A stretch of DNA of 64,000 nt from Agapetus fuscipes. Lineage: Eukaryota; Arthropoda; Insecta; Trichoptera; Glossosomatidae. Location of the stretch: the NCBI GenBank assembly GCA_951799405.1, contig OX637344.1, positions 17,298,001-17,362,000 on the forward strand, given 5' to 3'. Below are positions 50,845 to 62,171 of the stretch, piece by piece; the stretch's first letter is position 1, and each line of letters begins with the position of its first letter. A program made the translations under genes and the position numbers. A model generated the notes under the pieces. It was not told where the DNA came from. It worked only from the letters and a program-made list of their open reading frames with translations, and did not search any database.

Positions 50845-52195
50845 CTATAATCTGTAATCTAAGTTGCAAGGATATATTCATTCAAAGCTCTCAGATGTAT
50901 GCCCACAAACAAACACGTGTAGTTCGCGCTTACAAATGCTGATTGTGTACTTACAAATAAAATCCAAACCTCAAATGAACATAAGCCCTGCAACTCTTGC
51001 CGACATTCCCTGAAACAGGGGTGACATTGGCAAAGTGAACCATTTTTTACAGTATGGGTGGTCAGCCTCATACCAACCTATAAGTCAAGGAATACGAGTA
51101 ATAAATAACATTTAAGTATAAAAAAACAACAAAATCTTAAAAATAAATCTATACAAAAAAAGTCAAAAATTTCTTATGCAAAAAATGTAGCAAACTAATA
51201 AACCAACATTACAAATCAGCATTGCAGATTGGCCGCCACTAGCCATCTTCCTGTCCTTGCATACTTCTTTCATTTCATCCAGAGTCATAACCTTTTTCAT
51301 ACAAGCTCTTCTTTTATTATGACTCTGGATATCCCATTCACTCGCTATTTCGAAAATTTGGTCCATCCATACCTTTCTCGGTCTTCCTCTTCCACGACAT
51401 CCATCAATTCTTGCAGCATACACTTTCTTCGTCAGTCTTTCCTCATTCATTCTCTCCAAATGTCCAAACCATCTAAGTATACTTCTTTTAATCTTTACTT
51501 TCACACTTTCTCTTACACCACATTCCTCTCTAACAAAATCATTCCTCACCCTATCACTCCGTCTTTTTCCAATCATACTTCTTAAGTAGTCCATTTCCAC
51601 TGTATGGACTTTACTAATCTCACTTTCACTCACCGTCCAGGCTTCACTTCCATACATCAGAGTGGGCACTAGTATACCACTGTGCACCGCCAGTAAAAAA
51701 AAAACGCAACTAAGCTACACATATAGTGTAACTTCTTGCCGCGTTATCCCCGAAGGGGTCGCATGTGGCGAGTTGAACCTATTTATTTTTACAGGTAAGG
51801 GGGCCGGCCTTACGCCAACCACTTCAGTTGAAGTGGGGGTTTCCCAGCTCCCTAGGGGGCAGGTACTCATTTCTTGTGAAGGCTGAGTAAACCTTGCCAG
51901 TATTTTTATTATGGGGTTTGAAATAAACACCGAAATAGGAAATCATTTCTGACACCCTCCTCGGTGGGATTCGAACCCGAGCTCACGGGGTAGAATGCAA
52001 GCACTCTACCAACTGAGCTATCGACCGGACTAAAGTCGAACATTTTTTTAAAGATTCTGGTTCTTGGCGATGCTAGCGGTAGCACCCAGTGCGCACCTGC
52101 CTTTCATTATTCTTCTTTCAAATTCACCGGTCATTCTTCCATCTTTTTCAAACTTACTTCCCAGGTATACAAACTCATATGATTTATTTTTATAT
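50845..52195 (-). pseudogene. RTE-A copy split by SINE1
   Basis: Minus order: coding segment 52195-52030 (YEFVYLGSKFEKDGRMTGEFERRI, AKNQN, KNVRL), SINE1, then 51694-51200 (AVHSGILVPTLMYGSEAWTVSESEISKV, LRWFGHLERMNEERLTK, GRGRPRKVWMDQI), a 3' UTR of about 110 bp and the 3U unit (51095-50845). The reading frame resumes in register on both sides of the SINE. A stop and small changes make it a pseudogene. The UTR and unit are nearly identical to 11424-11812. Confidence 0.85.
51695..52028 (-). mobile_element. SINE1, long subfamily
   Basis: Minus-strand head CCGGTCGATAGCTCAGTTGG and box B GGTTCGAATCCCA, full body, end TGTGTAGCTTAGTTGCG with an A-rich tail. Inserted in RTE coding sequence. Confidence 0.9.
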
Positions 52196-52589
52196 CCGAT
52201 ATGAATTTTATCTCATATTCTCTAGGCTTTATTAGACTACAAAGATCTGTAAATTATCACGTTTTTTCTTTGTGTTTAATAGAAAAATATTGAATCTTTA
52301 ATAATTAGAAATTCAGATATCTGCAGGTATTTTACACTGTTCACATTCCATGTTTTCGGTCATTCAACCATCATCAGGTGAATGATGAACTTTTATATGA
52401 ACACTGCATAAAACTGTTATTTTATAATATAAAACAGTGAAAAAAGACTAATAAAATGATACATCGTTATTTTTTGTTCATCTTTTTTAAATGAAAAATG
52501 AATTTTCAGTGTGTTGATACACAAACCATAAATAAATTATTATATTCATGAGAATATTTAACAAAGATTAAAAAATAATATTCTACTGA
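52196..52589. other. No gene; foldback-family repeat
   Basis: 52370-52550 belongs to the foldback group: minus-strand CACCTGATGATGGTTGAATG, ACCGAAAACATGG, and the shared end TTTTCAGTGTGTTGATACAC, AAACCATAAA. Confidence 0.55.
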
Positions 52590-52862
52590 ATAAACATATA
52601 TGCGGTATATATACAGAGGAAGTGTGAAAGGAAAAAGTGGTAAGGGACGACCGAGAAAAGTATGGAGTGATCAGATTGAGGAGATTGTGAAATAATGGGA
52701 TATACAAAGTGAGCGTGAAAGAAGAAAATGCATGAAAAAGACAATGGATATGAATGAATTGAAAGGATAAGTATGTAAGGACAGGAAGAAATGAAGGCAG
52801 CTCTGCAGAGGCTCTGGCTGCCCCTAGCGGAATGGCGACAGAGTTACAGTTACAGTGATGCG
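52590..52862 (+). pseudogene. RTE-B C-terminal fragment
   Basis: VYRGSVKGKSGKGRPRKVWSDQIEEIVK, a stop, CMKKTMDMNELKG, then GCGACAGAGTTACAGTTACAG (tail). In-frame stops. Confidence 0.8.
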
Positions 52863-53257
52863 TCAAAATATAACAAGCTTAAAATTTACCAGTTTTTAAT
52901 TATCTTTGTATTTGTTCTCATCTTAAATATGTATGTAAATGAGCAAAAAATTAGCGAGGAGCTAACAAAAACGAAAACTGGCTTACATCATTTCTAATTT
53001 AAGAAAAAACTCATATATTTTTTAATTATTTAAACAATTGAGCAATGTGGATGTAAAAACCTAGAAGCCGCAGATATTCCCCACTGCGTGAATAGAAAAA
53101 TGCATGGGAGATGTAGTAGCACTTCTGGCGAGTGATTCGGTTTTCATGCATTTCTTCTATTTACGTGATGGTGGGGAATTTGTGCGATATGTTATACTAG
53201 GGGTAAAGTTTACACGTTAGCTGAAATCTAACATCATTTTTGTTTTCTAGTTTGGTT
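52863..53257. other. No gene seen
   Basis: No recognised coding sequence or repeat. Confidence 0.4.
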
Positions 53258-53392
53258 TTTATTTTTGGTTTTAATGTTGTAGGTTTACATGAGGCATGCG
53301 CAAGCGCGAACTTGTACGTTGGTTGTGGGAATGCATGTAATGTAAATCTCCAATGTTACATATCTTTGCAACTTAGATTAGATTAGATAATA
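53258..53392 (+). repeat. 3U unit, tail half
   Basis: GGTTTTAATGTTGTAGGTTTAC to GCAACTTAGATTAGATTAG, with a (GATTA)n tail. Confidence 0.78.
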
Positions 53393-53409
53393 TGTAGGAT
53401 AATCTCATT

Positions 53410-53545
53410 TAAAGGCTCACACAAATGAAAAGCTACGTTGTTGTGTGTGTCACACTTCAAGGACCCTATCAAATAACGATTTAGAATATTAATTGTAAAA
53501 ATGCGTCTTTAGTGCACCTTAAAAGACACCAACATTATTTGTCTT
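53410..53545 (-). repeat. L2-like LINE 3' UTR fragment
   Basis: Minus strand CCTTGAAGTGTGACACACAC followed by an ACGTAGC word; resembles the 3' end of the LINE at 37699-38535. Confidence 0.5.
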
Positions 53546-53775
53546 CCGATCTTAAAAAGGTAACTGTAACTCTGTCGCCATTCCGCTATGGGTGGCCAGA
53601 GCCTCTGCTGAGCTGCCTCCATTTTTTCCTATCCTGACATACCTCCTTCAATACATTCATATCCATCACCTTTTTCATGCATTTTCTTCTTTTACGCTCA
53701 CTTTGTATATCCCATTATTTCACAATCTCTTCAATCTGATTATTCCATACTTTTCTCGGTCGTCCCTTCGATGGT
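53546..53775 (-). pseudogene. RTE-B C-terminal fragment
   Basis: Minus frame RKVWNNQIEEIVK, SERKRRKCMKKVMDMNVLKEVCQDRKKWRQLSRGSGHP, then GGCGACAGAGTTACAG. Confidence 0.78.
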
Positions 53776-54159
53776 GATTTAAATATATTTGTTATTAATT
53801 TTAATTGAACATTTAAAGATAATAAAATTATTTTTAATGCGTAGAACATAGAACATTTAATCCTCCAGTGTCTTATCAATTTATGTCAAATATGAAAAAA
53901 AAAATACTCTTCGCAAAGTGATTAATTCCAAAAAAAAGTTAATCGATTTTCGTGTCTGGATTAACGCAAGGCTTAAAATCACATTAATTCAAACATCGTT
54001 TAGAAATCGTTAATCTCTTAAATTATAATCAAAAAGTGAATGCATTGAGTGATAATATTGGTGGAGAGGAAACTAACTTACGGTATTGATACATAATATG
54101 CGGCCCACCTGTCCACCAGATCTGTCATCCACAGAACTGTCTTACACCACAGAATATTT
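53776..54159. other. No gene seen
   Basis: No recognised coding sequence or repeat. Confidence 0.4.
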
Positions 54160-54330
54160 AATAACCAAATCGACAGTTAAAAGGCGATAGGGCTGATAAG
54201 CGATGATAAGCGACAAAAACTAAATTGTTCAGGAGAGCAGTTTAAGGTTTGAGATCGCAGAAAATGACGTAATTTTTTTTTATCATATCGTTAAAATCAA
54301 AACAGCTCTAAAATTTAAAAAAATGAGAAA
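54160..54330 (-). repeat. Dispersed repeat R18, inverted copy
   Basis: Reverse-complement match to 17990-18155. Confidence 0.7.
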
Positions 54331-54446
54331 AACTCTTGAAAGCTTCGACCCTTTGTCTATCCACGAGGCTTTGTGTACACTGTACAGTCTGTAGTTATTT
54401 CTTTAGACACGTTTTTTTTTCAACTTTTGCTCAAAAGTGAGAACTA

Positions 54447-54750
54447 GCCCTTCCCGGGAGCTGGGAAACCCCCACTTCAACTGAAAGTGGTTGGTGTGAG
54501 GCCGGCCCCCTTATCCGTAAAAATAAATAGGCCCCGAATCGCCACATGCAACCCCTTTCGGGAATAACGCAGGCAAGATGCACCTATAGAACACTATATG
54601 TGTATATTGAAGCTTTCACGGCTGGTTTTTGTTGACATAGCAAGGGCTATGAAGCCGCGGTCTGGTTAATTCTTTCTGGACAGTTTCGCCCATTGATAAT
54701 GCCCATCGGAGCAATGGGTGAAACTATTTGTGTAGCTTAGTTGCGACATA
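54447..54750 (+). mobile_element. SINE1, headless, with internal insertion
   Basis: Body from GGGAGCTGGGAAACCCCC to GCAGGCAAGATG, end TGTGTAGCTTAGTTGCG. An insertion (54605-54722) lies between ACTATATGTGTA (54593-54604) and ACTATTTGTGTA (54723-54734), a 12-bp duplication with one mismatch. Confidence 0.82.
54605..54722. mobile_element. 118-bp insertion with 12-bp TSD
   Basis: Contains an imperfect inverted repeat, GTTTCGCCCATTG...CAATGGGTGAAAC. Family unknown, no coding potential. Confidence 0.65.
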
Positions 54751-55007
54751 AGACAAGCAAGCACTAAGGGAACGTCCTGGTTTTGTGTACACTCTTCGTC
54801 ATCGAATGCTCTGGACTCTTGTACGCTACCATACATGTATTCCTAACCCTTACAGAGTCCCACAAGTGATTGCTTGATTGAACAATCTTCTCCTCGGCGC
54901 GGCTTGCTACTCTTATTGTGATGATTGCTCAGTGGCCATATTAAGGACACGTTCATTGCGCTGCATTCGACGCTTGCCTTACATCCGCCATCACAGTACC
55001 TATAAAG

Positions 55008-55651
55008 CAGAGGCTCCCAAACTTTTTATTTATTTTAAATTGCTGCGTCTTTTTGTCTAAAATATCGCCGACGGGAGGGGGGGGGGGGGTAGGCACGAAA
55101 TTTGATAGATGAGTGGCCACGAGTTTGTTTAATTCTTCGTAGCCCCCTCTTACGACTTTTAGACCCCCATTTTTATGTCAAGTCAATGTAGACCCCCATC
55201 GAGTATCCCGTAGACCCCCAGGGGTCGACACTTTGGAAATCACTGGTCTAGTGGATAACGCTTCATTGTGAGTGGTAATCGTCAATGAAAGGTCGGGGGT
55301 TCGATTAGTATGCTCTTCGCTGTGTTGAAAAGTTCCCTTAACAAAAGACCGGCCACCAAATGTCCACATTCGGTGTAACAAAAAGTAAAACAAAATACCT
55401 ACCTGCACCATTTTGACTGTTATAATTGAATGTCATAGTATTTTTTTAAAAACCGAAAAATTAAAATTAGACTTTAAAATACTCACTCATGGTCATCTAT
55501 TTTAGTAGGAGCAGGTAAACATTAACTTAGAACTTGATAAAAAATAAATGTTCTTCTACTCCGTTACGTAGATATCAGATTGAATCAAAAATAAAATAAA
55601 TTAAGTATTTTTCTAACAAATAACAGATATCGACCACTTTGGGAATCACTG
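55008..55651. mobile_element. hAT-like non-autonomous element (old)
   Basis: Ends CAGAGGCTCCCAAACTTT and CAGTGATTCCCAAAGTGG (complement), the common hAT CAGNGGTTCCCAAA terminus. Flanks CTATAAAG (55000-55007) and CTAGTAAG (55652-55659) agree at 6 of 8 bases. An additional similar end occurs at about 55230-55247. Contains a G13 run (55077-55089) and a SINE2 fragment. Confidence 0.55.
55247..55375 (+). mobile_element. SINE2, old divergent copy
   Basis: GTCTAGTGGATAACGC, GGTCGGGGGTTCGATT, TATGCTCTTCGCTG, AAAAGACCGGCCACCAAATG. Box B end and tail missing. Confidence 0.65.
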
Positions 55652-55659
55652 CTAGTAAG

Positions 55660-56044
55660 CATTACGTTTAGACTCTACCACAGCGTGTATGCAAACTAAA
55701 ACGCCCAGTGAAGCCGCTATTTTAGATTCCATGCGTGTATTGATTGAATTGAAACGAAATGTTTTTTACTTGGGACACTGCAAAGTAACAATGAAGTGAG
55801 GGGCAGTGACCGTAACTACATAATGCAGTATCTCTACTTACTTACACGACCCTTTACAACCAAATCAGCGTTACGACCGACAAGTGCTTGAGGATGTGGT
55901 CCAAACATTGGGTACCTGATAGCATAGTCAATGGACCCAACGCATGCTTCATCAAACGGCGTTAGTTCGATCGCTTGTATTTTAAACTGAACGTGGATGA
56001 CAGGGAAAGTAGGACGCTGCTATGACTAATACTATTATAATAAT
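55660..56044. other. No gene seen
   Basis: No recognised coding sequence. Confidence 0.4.
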
Positions 56045-56300
56045 AATATAATATCTATACTCTAAGTTGCAGAGATGTATTAACATTTAAGGCTCTCAAA
56101 TGCATGCCCACAAACAAACACGTGTAGTTCGCGCTTACAAATGCTGAATGTGTACCTAAATATCAAAACCCTAGCCCTAACCGCCAACATTACAGATCAA
56201 CCGCCATTTCTTTCTGTCCTTACATACTTCTTTCATTTCATCCAGAGTCATAAACTTCTTCATACAAGCTCTCCTTTTATTATGACTCTGGATATCCCAC
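56045..56300 (-). pseudogene. RTE-A remnant with internal deletion
   Basis: Minus order: coding tail (GAGTGGGATATCCAGAGTCA, AAAGGAGAGCTTG, GAAATGAAAGAAG, AAATGGCGGTTGATC) at 56300-56165, then directly the 3U tail half (56160-56045). The UTR and the unit head are deleted. Confidence 0.8.
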
Positions 56301-57045
56301 TCATACTGCTACCAAGAAATCAGAATAAAACAATATTGTAAATCAAATTTAAAAATATAAAACTTTAATGACATTGAAAAGATTGGAGGAGGCCTACGCA
56401 CAGGAGTGGACTGATGAATGCTGAAGTAGAAGAAGAAGTCATTTCAGGTCTTTATCTTTGAAAACAACACACTAGCACATAACGGGGTGAAGGACCTCGG
56501 CGTTTTCCAGCTCTTTACAAAATTTTCCATTCGCTGCAACCGCACTCTGGTTTTATGGCTACAATGCTACGCACACAAGTCGTATGCTAGGACATGAAAT
56601 AAATGTATGTTTACGCACTCCGCGTTACAAGATAAGGCAAATAATGTTATCTGTTCACACAGAAAATAATATGTAGCGTCCTTTAAACCTTTTCGGCTCC
56701 ATGAGGTCTGCCGATTCAATTAAACCCATTTTAGAGTGTTTTCTCACATTTTAACGTGATTTGAAACCGTTTTAAATAAATTGTACCTACAAGGGACTGC
56801 ACTCTACCTTCTTGCTTTAATATAACCATGAAAAGTTTTTGTAAAGGTATTTCTGTATCTATCTTTAATCTTAGTAGCAAAGATAATAAAAACACATAAA
56901 AATGCAAATTATTTTGAATTTGTTTTTTGGTTAATACTTCCAAATCAATACCTACTTTATTTTTAGCCTTCGGATAACTATTAAAAACACTGTGGTAAAG
57001 TAGAGTTCTAAACGTTCATTTACTTTCAAAAATCCTTTTCTTCGT
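56301..57045. other. No gene seen
   Basis: AT-rich, no recognised repeat or exon. Confidence 0.4.
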
Positions 57046-57240
57046 TTTAATTAAAAATAACTTTTTTTGGATACAAAACAGTTTTATATTCTGTGTTTTT
57101 AGGCAATATAACTCAAAGAGTGAAAATTAAACTGTGTTGTATAAAAAAGTTAATTTTAATTAAAATTCAAAATGGATTTTCACTCCTTAAATAGACGAAC
57201 CATAGAAAATCCTTTTCCTCTTTTAATTAAACTTTTCCCA
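57046..57240. repeat. Foldback-type repeat
   Basis: Imperfect inverted arms of about 40 bp (57046-57087 and 57129-57170), followed by AAAATGGATTTTCACTCC and ACGAACCATAGAAAATCC, similar to the ends at 6970-7010 and 52505-52540. Confidence 0.6.
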
Positions 57241-57807
57241 ATACTGGCGCTTCAAATTACAATAGGAATTTACCACTAAAATGAGGAAGTCTTGATTTCG
57301 CAGTGTGACAACACTGTTGCAAGAAGCATAGACAATTAAATGTTGTGACGTTTCTGTCAAACGTCAAAATGCTTTCAATTCAAAATGTATTCCTTTTGTA
57401 TCACAAATTAACAGATTTTAAATACTTTTTTTAACGTTTATCTGTTATTTTAACGTCAATGATAAATTGTAACAGTTGTATTTGATTAGTCAAGGTATAT
57501 TTTACAGGTATTTGGGCGTTCAAAGTTACGAAATGCGCTGATGTGGGAGCGTGGTACGAAGTTTTTGCGGATTTTAGCTACGTTGCAGAAACATTACTGC
57601 AATCACAGTTACATATTGTGTTTCGCCTTTTTTCTAGCTCGGCTTACGTAGGTTGTATGTATTGATTAATGTTTTTTTAACTTCTGACATTATTTGTGTC
57701 AAGGCTTTGAAACGTCAATAATTACTGTAATACTGCATACAAAATTTAAAATACAAATTATTTTTATGGCTTAGTAATATTACATGCATGTTTTTTTTTT
57801 AAATTAT
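57241..57807. other. No gene seen
   Basis: 57490-57640 has a 47-codon open stretch after TTTTACAG but no donor and no recognisable protein; not called. Confidence 0.4.
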
Positions 57808-57925
57808 CTAAAATCTTTGTTGCAAAGCAAAAGTTGTACATAAAATGTATGCCCACCAGCAAACACGTGTAAGTTCGCACTTACAAGTTACAAACATGCC
57901 GCATGTGTATCTTAATAAAAAATAT
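57808..57925 (-). repeat. 3U unit, tail half
   Basis: ATCTTTGTTGCAAAG, ACACGTGTAAGTTCGCACTTAC and CATGCCGCATGTGTATC on plus; diverged. Confidence 0.7.
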
Positions 57926-57938
57926 ATATATCTTCAGT

Positions 57939-58262
57939 CCGATCGATGGCTCAGTTGGTAGAGTGCTTGCATTCCATGCCGTTAGCTCGGGTTCGAATCC
58001 CACCTAGGGTGTCAGAAATGATTTCCCGTTTCGGTGTTTATTTCAAACCCCAAAATAAAATACCGGCAAGGCTTACTCTGCCTTCACAAGAAATGAGTAC
58101 CAGCCTCTTGAGAGGTGGGAAATTCCCACTTCAACTGAACGGGCTGGCGTAAGGCCACCCCCTTACCTGTAAAAATAAATAGGTTCAACTCGCCGCATGC
58201 GAACCCTTCGGGGATAACGCGGCAAGAAGTTACACTATACGTGTAGCTTAGTTGCGTTTGCG
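57939..58262 (+). mobile_element. SINE1, long subfamily, near full-length
   Basis: Head GTCCGATCGATGGCTCAGTTGG, box B GGTTCGAATCCCA, long-form segment, end GTGTAGCTTAGTTGCG. Confidence 0.9.
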
Positions 58263-58370
58263 TTCACTTTTACATTTCTTCTTGCAACCCACTCTTTTCA
58301 TACGAAATGATTCCTCACCCTATCACTCCATTTTTTCCAATTATATTTCTTAGATAGTCCGCATGTGAAA
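58263..58370 (-). pseudogene. RTE fragment
   Basis: Minus strand gives DYLRNIIGKNGVIGRVRNHF-like sequence, matching RTE before its C-terminal WFGH motif. Confidence 0.6.
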
Positions 58371-59864
58371 AATCCTTTCTTATAAAATTTACTTACTAAA
58401 AATTTTGTTTGCAGGACGTAGGTATATATATTTTGTATAATAACAAGAAACAATGAATTAACTCTTTTAAACGAGAGATAAGGAAATAAAATCGGAGATT
58501 AGCTACACGTACAACGCACCCAATATTTATCTATGAATCCATGATCCTCATAATCCTTAGTCAAAACATTTCAAAAGCATGTCAAATACTTCAGAATTTT
58601 TATTGTCTGTCAATTCAAGATGGCCGAATTTCAAGTCAGTATCTAAAACCCTTGAAAAATAGATAATGCTTGAGGGAATGCACTGCTATCAAATATCATG
58701 AGTAAAAATTTGCGTAAATTGACCATAAGCTCATTGTGATAGACAATAGACATTAAAAATATACTGAAAACTCAAAATAATTTCACATTATAATCTAGTC
58801 ATATTTTTCTCAATTTTCAAGATTTTTTTATAAATATTTTAAAGGTGGCCAGCATTTTTAAAGCTTGGTATGTGGTAACTATTTCTTAAAGGACTTGGCT
58901 GGACAGTTTCCCCTAAATATTCCCCATGCGTCTCTGACCTCTTATTTCTCTTATTTTTCCCTTCACGTCCTCATTGATCTACTTCCCATTCAAACTGACC
59001 TCCTCATACCACACAGGGTCACAATCAGTCATTTCACATTTAAAATTCAATAATTTTTTAGAATTATCCTTTCGACTGCTCCAAGAAAGACAGCACTAAG
59101 TCAAAAAAGAGAGTTTTGCAGGAAAGCCAATTGAATGTTATTTATTCCATGGAGAACAATTCCTAAACTATTTTTTACATTCATTCATTAACGAATTTAA
59201 AAGAGATAGAGACACGGATGTCATCTTGGAATGAAGGTAATGATTTGTTCCCTTTAGAAATGGAAATAAGTCAAAAACCTAAAATTCGGAGTTACTTCCT
59301 TCGTCCTTGGAGCAGTCGATTTGTGTCGAATATTTACCGTCCTAATGTGTCTTTTTCGTTTTCAAAATTAACTTAATTCATAATTTTGTTGACAAGTAAA
59401 CTCTAACGAAAAGGTTAAATGCTTTCTTGAGAATTTATAACAAAAAACAGCAGCTCTGTAAAATATTTCTGCACATTTACTTACCAAATTTAAAACAGTA
59501 TTATTTTTATTATCATCCATTCGCAAATAAAATAACCTTTACACAACAGCTGAATAAATAGATTTGTAATATTCGCGTCTCACGTGTTTGAGTACGTGCC
59601 TGGCCACCCCTTCCCCCCTACTCTCCTCCATCTACACTTTACCGCTCTTCTCTTCCCACTTCTCCTCTCTGAGAGCAGGAACTCAAGGCTTTGAGAACCC
59701 TCAGATCTGTATAGAAAAGGCCACCACGAAAATCTGCCCAGAAATACTATTATATTTTTATATTCTAAATATCAATAGCTGCGTGAGTCAAGACGGTGGT
59801 TTTAACTGGTGTGTTTGACATAAATTAGCGTCGGTTCGAATCCCGCGAGGTCCCTTGATGATAG
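58371..59864. other. No gene; longest stretch with little repeat
   Basis: About 1.5 kb with few recognised elements. 59825-59850 has GTCGGTTCGAATCCCGCGAGG, a box-B-like scrap. No multi-exon coding pattern is seen. Confidence 0.45.
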
Positions 59865-60046
59865 TGTTACGATTTTACTGGGGTTCTCTTTTAATTAAAC
59901 TGCAATTATTTATTTTAACAGAATTTTATTTTACACGGTTTGGTTCACAATTTACAACAATTGATAATCTCTGCGTTTATGGTATTCACGTCCAAATGTC
60001 GGATGCAACTAATCTACTGATGCCCTTTGTAGTCCGTATATATTCC
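59865..60046 (+). mobile_element. Solo LTR, family 2, 3'-truncated
   Basis: TGTTACGATTTTACTGGGG, TTAATTAAACTGCAATTATT, TTTACACGGTTTGGTTCAC, CTACTGATGCCC. Ends where RTE sequence begins. Confidence 0.78.
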
Positions 60047-60835
60047 GAATGAATGGAATATCCAGAGTCATAATAAAAGGAGAGCCTGTATGAAGAAGGT
60101 TATGAACCTGAAGGAAATGAAAGACGTATGTAAGGACAGAAAAAAATGACGGTTGAAAATGGTTCACTTTGTCAATGTCACCCCTGTTTCAGAGAAGATC
60201 GGCAGGAGTTGCAGGGTGTGTGCTTATTTGAGATTCGGGTTTTTATATTGTTATGTTTTTAGGTTCAAATAGTCTTCAAATTAAAAAAAAAACCCTGTCT
60301 TCTTTACAGGATATTTATTTTACACTAAGATTTATTTTTACAGTTATATTTATTTGTTACACTTTTACATTTATTTAGCAATTTACATTTATTTCACAGA
60401 TGGTTTGTGTTCACTTATACTGTATTTTGTATTTAAAAGTAGAGTGTCGTATGAAGACTGTCTCCTGCAAGCCGTTCGCGGCTTTTTATACTCCAGCGAT
60501 AGTAGTTGCTAGAAGCCAATTTTGCTGGAACCTTCGAGAGAACGGTCTTCCAAAAGTTTTGAGTACATAATGGTGATGATTGCTAGTACTTTCTTATAAT
60601 ATCTCTTTACCCTAGGTACTTATTATAATTAATCCTACTTATATACAGCTGCCATCAGCTACAAATGTTATATCTACCTACCTAAATATTTACATGTATT
60701 GGCTATTTACATAACAATATTGTAGGTTCACATGCGGCATGTTTTAGCGCAAGCTTATACGTGTCTGCTTGTGAAAATGCATAAAATGCGAATCTTTAAT
60801 GACCCATAAATTTGCAACTTAGATTAGATTAGATT
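60047..60835 (+). pseudogene. RTE-A 3' end, split by a solo LTR
   Basis: Coding tail (CCAGAGTCATAATAAAAGG, GACAGAAAAAAATGACGG) jumps to the 3U unit (AAAATGGTTCACTTTGTC), the UTR being deleted. The unit continues after the LTR at 60717 and ends GCAACTTAGATTAGATTAG. Confidence 0.82.
60249..60716 (+). mobile_element. Solo LTR, family 1, with verified empty site
   Basis: 468 bp, TGTTATGTTTTTAGG ... TTTACATAACA, inserted in a 3U unit with duplication ATAT (60245-60248, 60717-60720). Other units show the unfilled TTTTTATATTGTAGG. Confidence 0.88.
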
Positions 60836-61061
60836 ATATTGAATATCCAACGCGTATAAGCTTGCATTCACACATTAATTTTCCATGTTCTAACACATCA
60901 CGTCAACACTGTTTGTATGAACTAGTAACGTACTCGTATAGAGGCGATGATAAATAATTTCTTTACAATTTTACCGGTTTCCCTTGACATAGAACTCCTT
61001 CACTAACGCCGGCACAACTCTATTTATTCAACACCTATAATATGATTTGATCAATTCATAC
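60836..61061. other. No gene seen
   Basis: No recognised coding sequence or repeat. Confidence 0.4.
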
Positions 61062-61464
61062 TGTAGTGTTCTTGGGCTTCTAATGTTTTAAAATTTAGAA
61101 TGATGGTCTTCTTAATGGAAACAGCCGGAGATTTATTTAAAATTTATTTATTGTAGTTCACAATTTAACTTACACAGTTTCACTTGGATGGTTGACTTTC
61201 ACTGTCTGTCTTGTAATGGCTAAGAGAATCTTGAGACTAAACTCCTTGCAGGTAATTCTCGCCTTATATAGTTACTACAATCAGAACATTCTGGGCATAG
61301 ATTTGTCTGGAAACATCTATCATATTCTACAAGGTTCCAATACTTATACTACTTATATCATATTTGCTTACTCTATGTACTTGATAATAATGTATCCTAC
61401 AGCTAGAGTCTATATACACCTACCCTATTTATTTTGTTTATAACTAAGTACTATTTACATAACA
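61062..61464 (+). mobile_element. Solo LTR, family 3, with 4-bp TSD
   Basis: 403 bp, TGTAGTGTTCTTGGGC ... TTTACATAACA, flanked by ATAC (61058-61061, 61465-61468). Shares the ACATAACA end with family 1. No internal coding region. Confidence 0.8.
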
Positions 61465-61511
61465 ATACTATTGAGTAATAACACAGAGACGCAGAAACTA
61501 ACTTACTGCAT

Positions 61512-61675
61512 TGTAATCTAATCTAAGCTGCAAAGATATGTAACATTGGGGATTCACATTACATGCATTCTCACAAGCAGACACGTGCAAGTTTACGCCT
61601 GTGCATGCCGCATGTGAACCTACAATATAAAAACCAAATCTCAAATGGACATACACCTTGTAACTCTTGCCTTGA
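61512..61675 (-). repeat. 3U unit, head missing
   Basis: AATCTAATCTAAGCTGCAAAG to CTTGTAACTCTTGCC on plus. Confidence 0.78.
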
Positions 61676-61737
61676 AATTATTTTAGGAAGGTACATAGGT
61701 GTACAATACCTTAGCAATAAAAAAATACTAAATGTAA

Positions 61738-62085
61738 ACTGTAACTCTGTCACCATTCTGCTAGGGGTGGCCAGAGTCTTCGTAGAACTGCCTCCAGTTC
61801 GTCATATCCTTACATACCTCTTTCAATTCATTCATATTCATCACCTTTTTCGTGCATTTTCTTCTTTAACGCTCGCTTTTTATGTCCCATTCTTTCACAA
61901 CCTCTTCAATTTGATTACTCCATACTTTTCTCTGTCGTCCCTTAACTCTTTTTCCTTTCACACTACCTCGTATACATACTTTGTCAGTCTATCATCATTC
62001 ATTCTTTCCACATGCCCAAACCACCTCATCACATTCTTTTGTACCCTTACTTTTACATCCTCTTTTCAAACTACTTCCTCAAATG
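61738..62085 (-). pseudogene. RTE-B C-terminal fragment
   Basis: Minus strand from DVKVRVQKNVMRWFGHVERMNDD through RQRKVWSNQIEEVVKEWDIKSER, CMKKVMNMNELKEVCKD to a degenerate C-terminus and the ACAGAGTTACAG tail. Frameshifts present. Confidence 0.8.
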
Positions 62086-62171
62086 TAGATTATGCAATAG
62101 TCGACAGGTATATAAAATATTGCCAACCTTCTTATTGTATTTGATTTATTGCATGTTCTCATAAAAACTCG

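Noticed and set aside
57490..57640. Coding exon after TTTTACAG
   Set aside because: 47 open codons but no donor site, no recognisable domain and biased by chance in AT-rich DNA.
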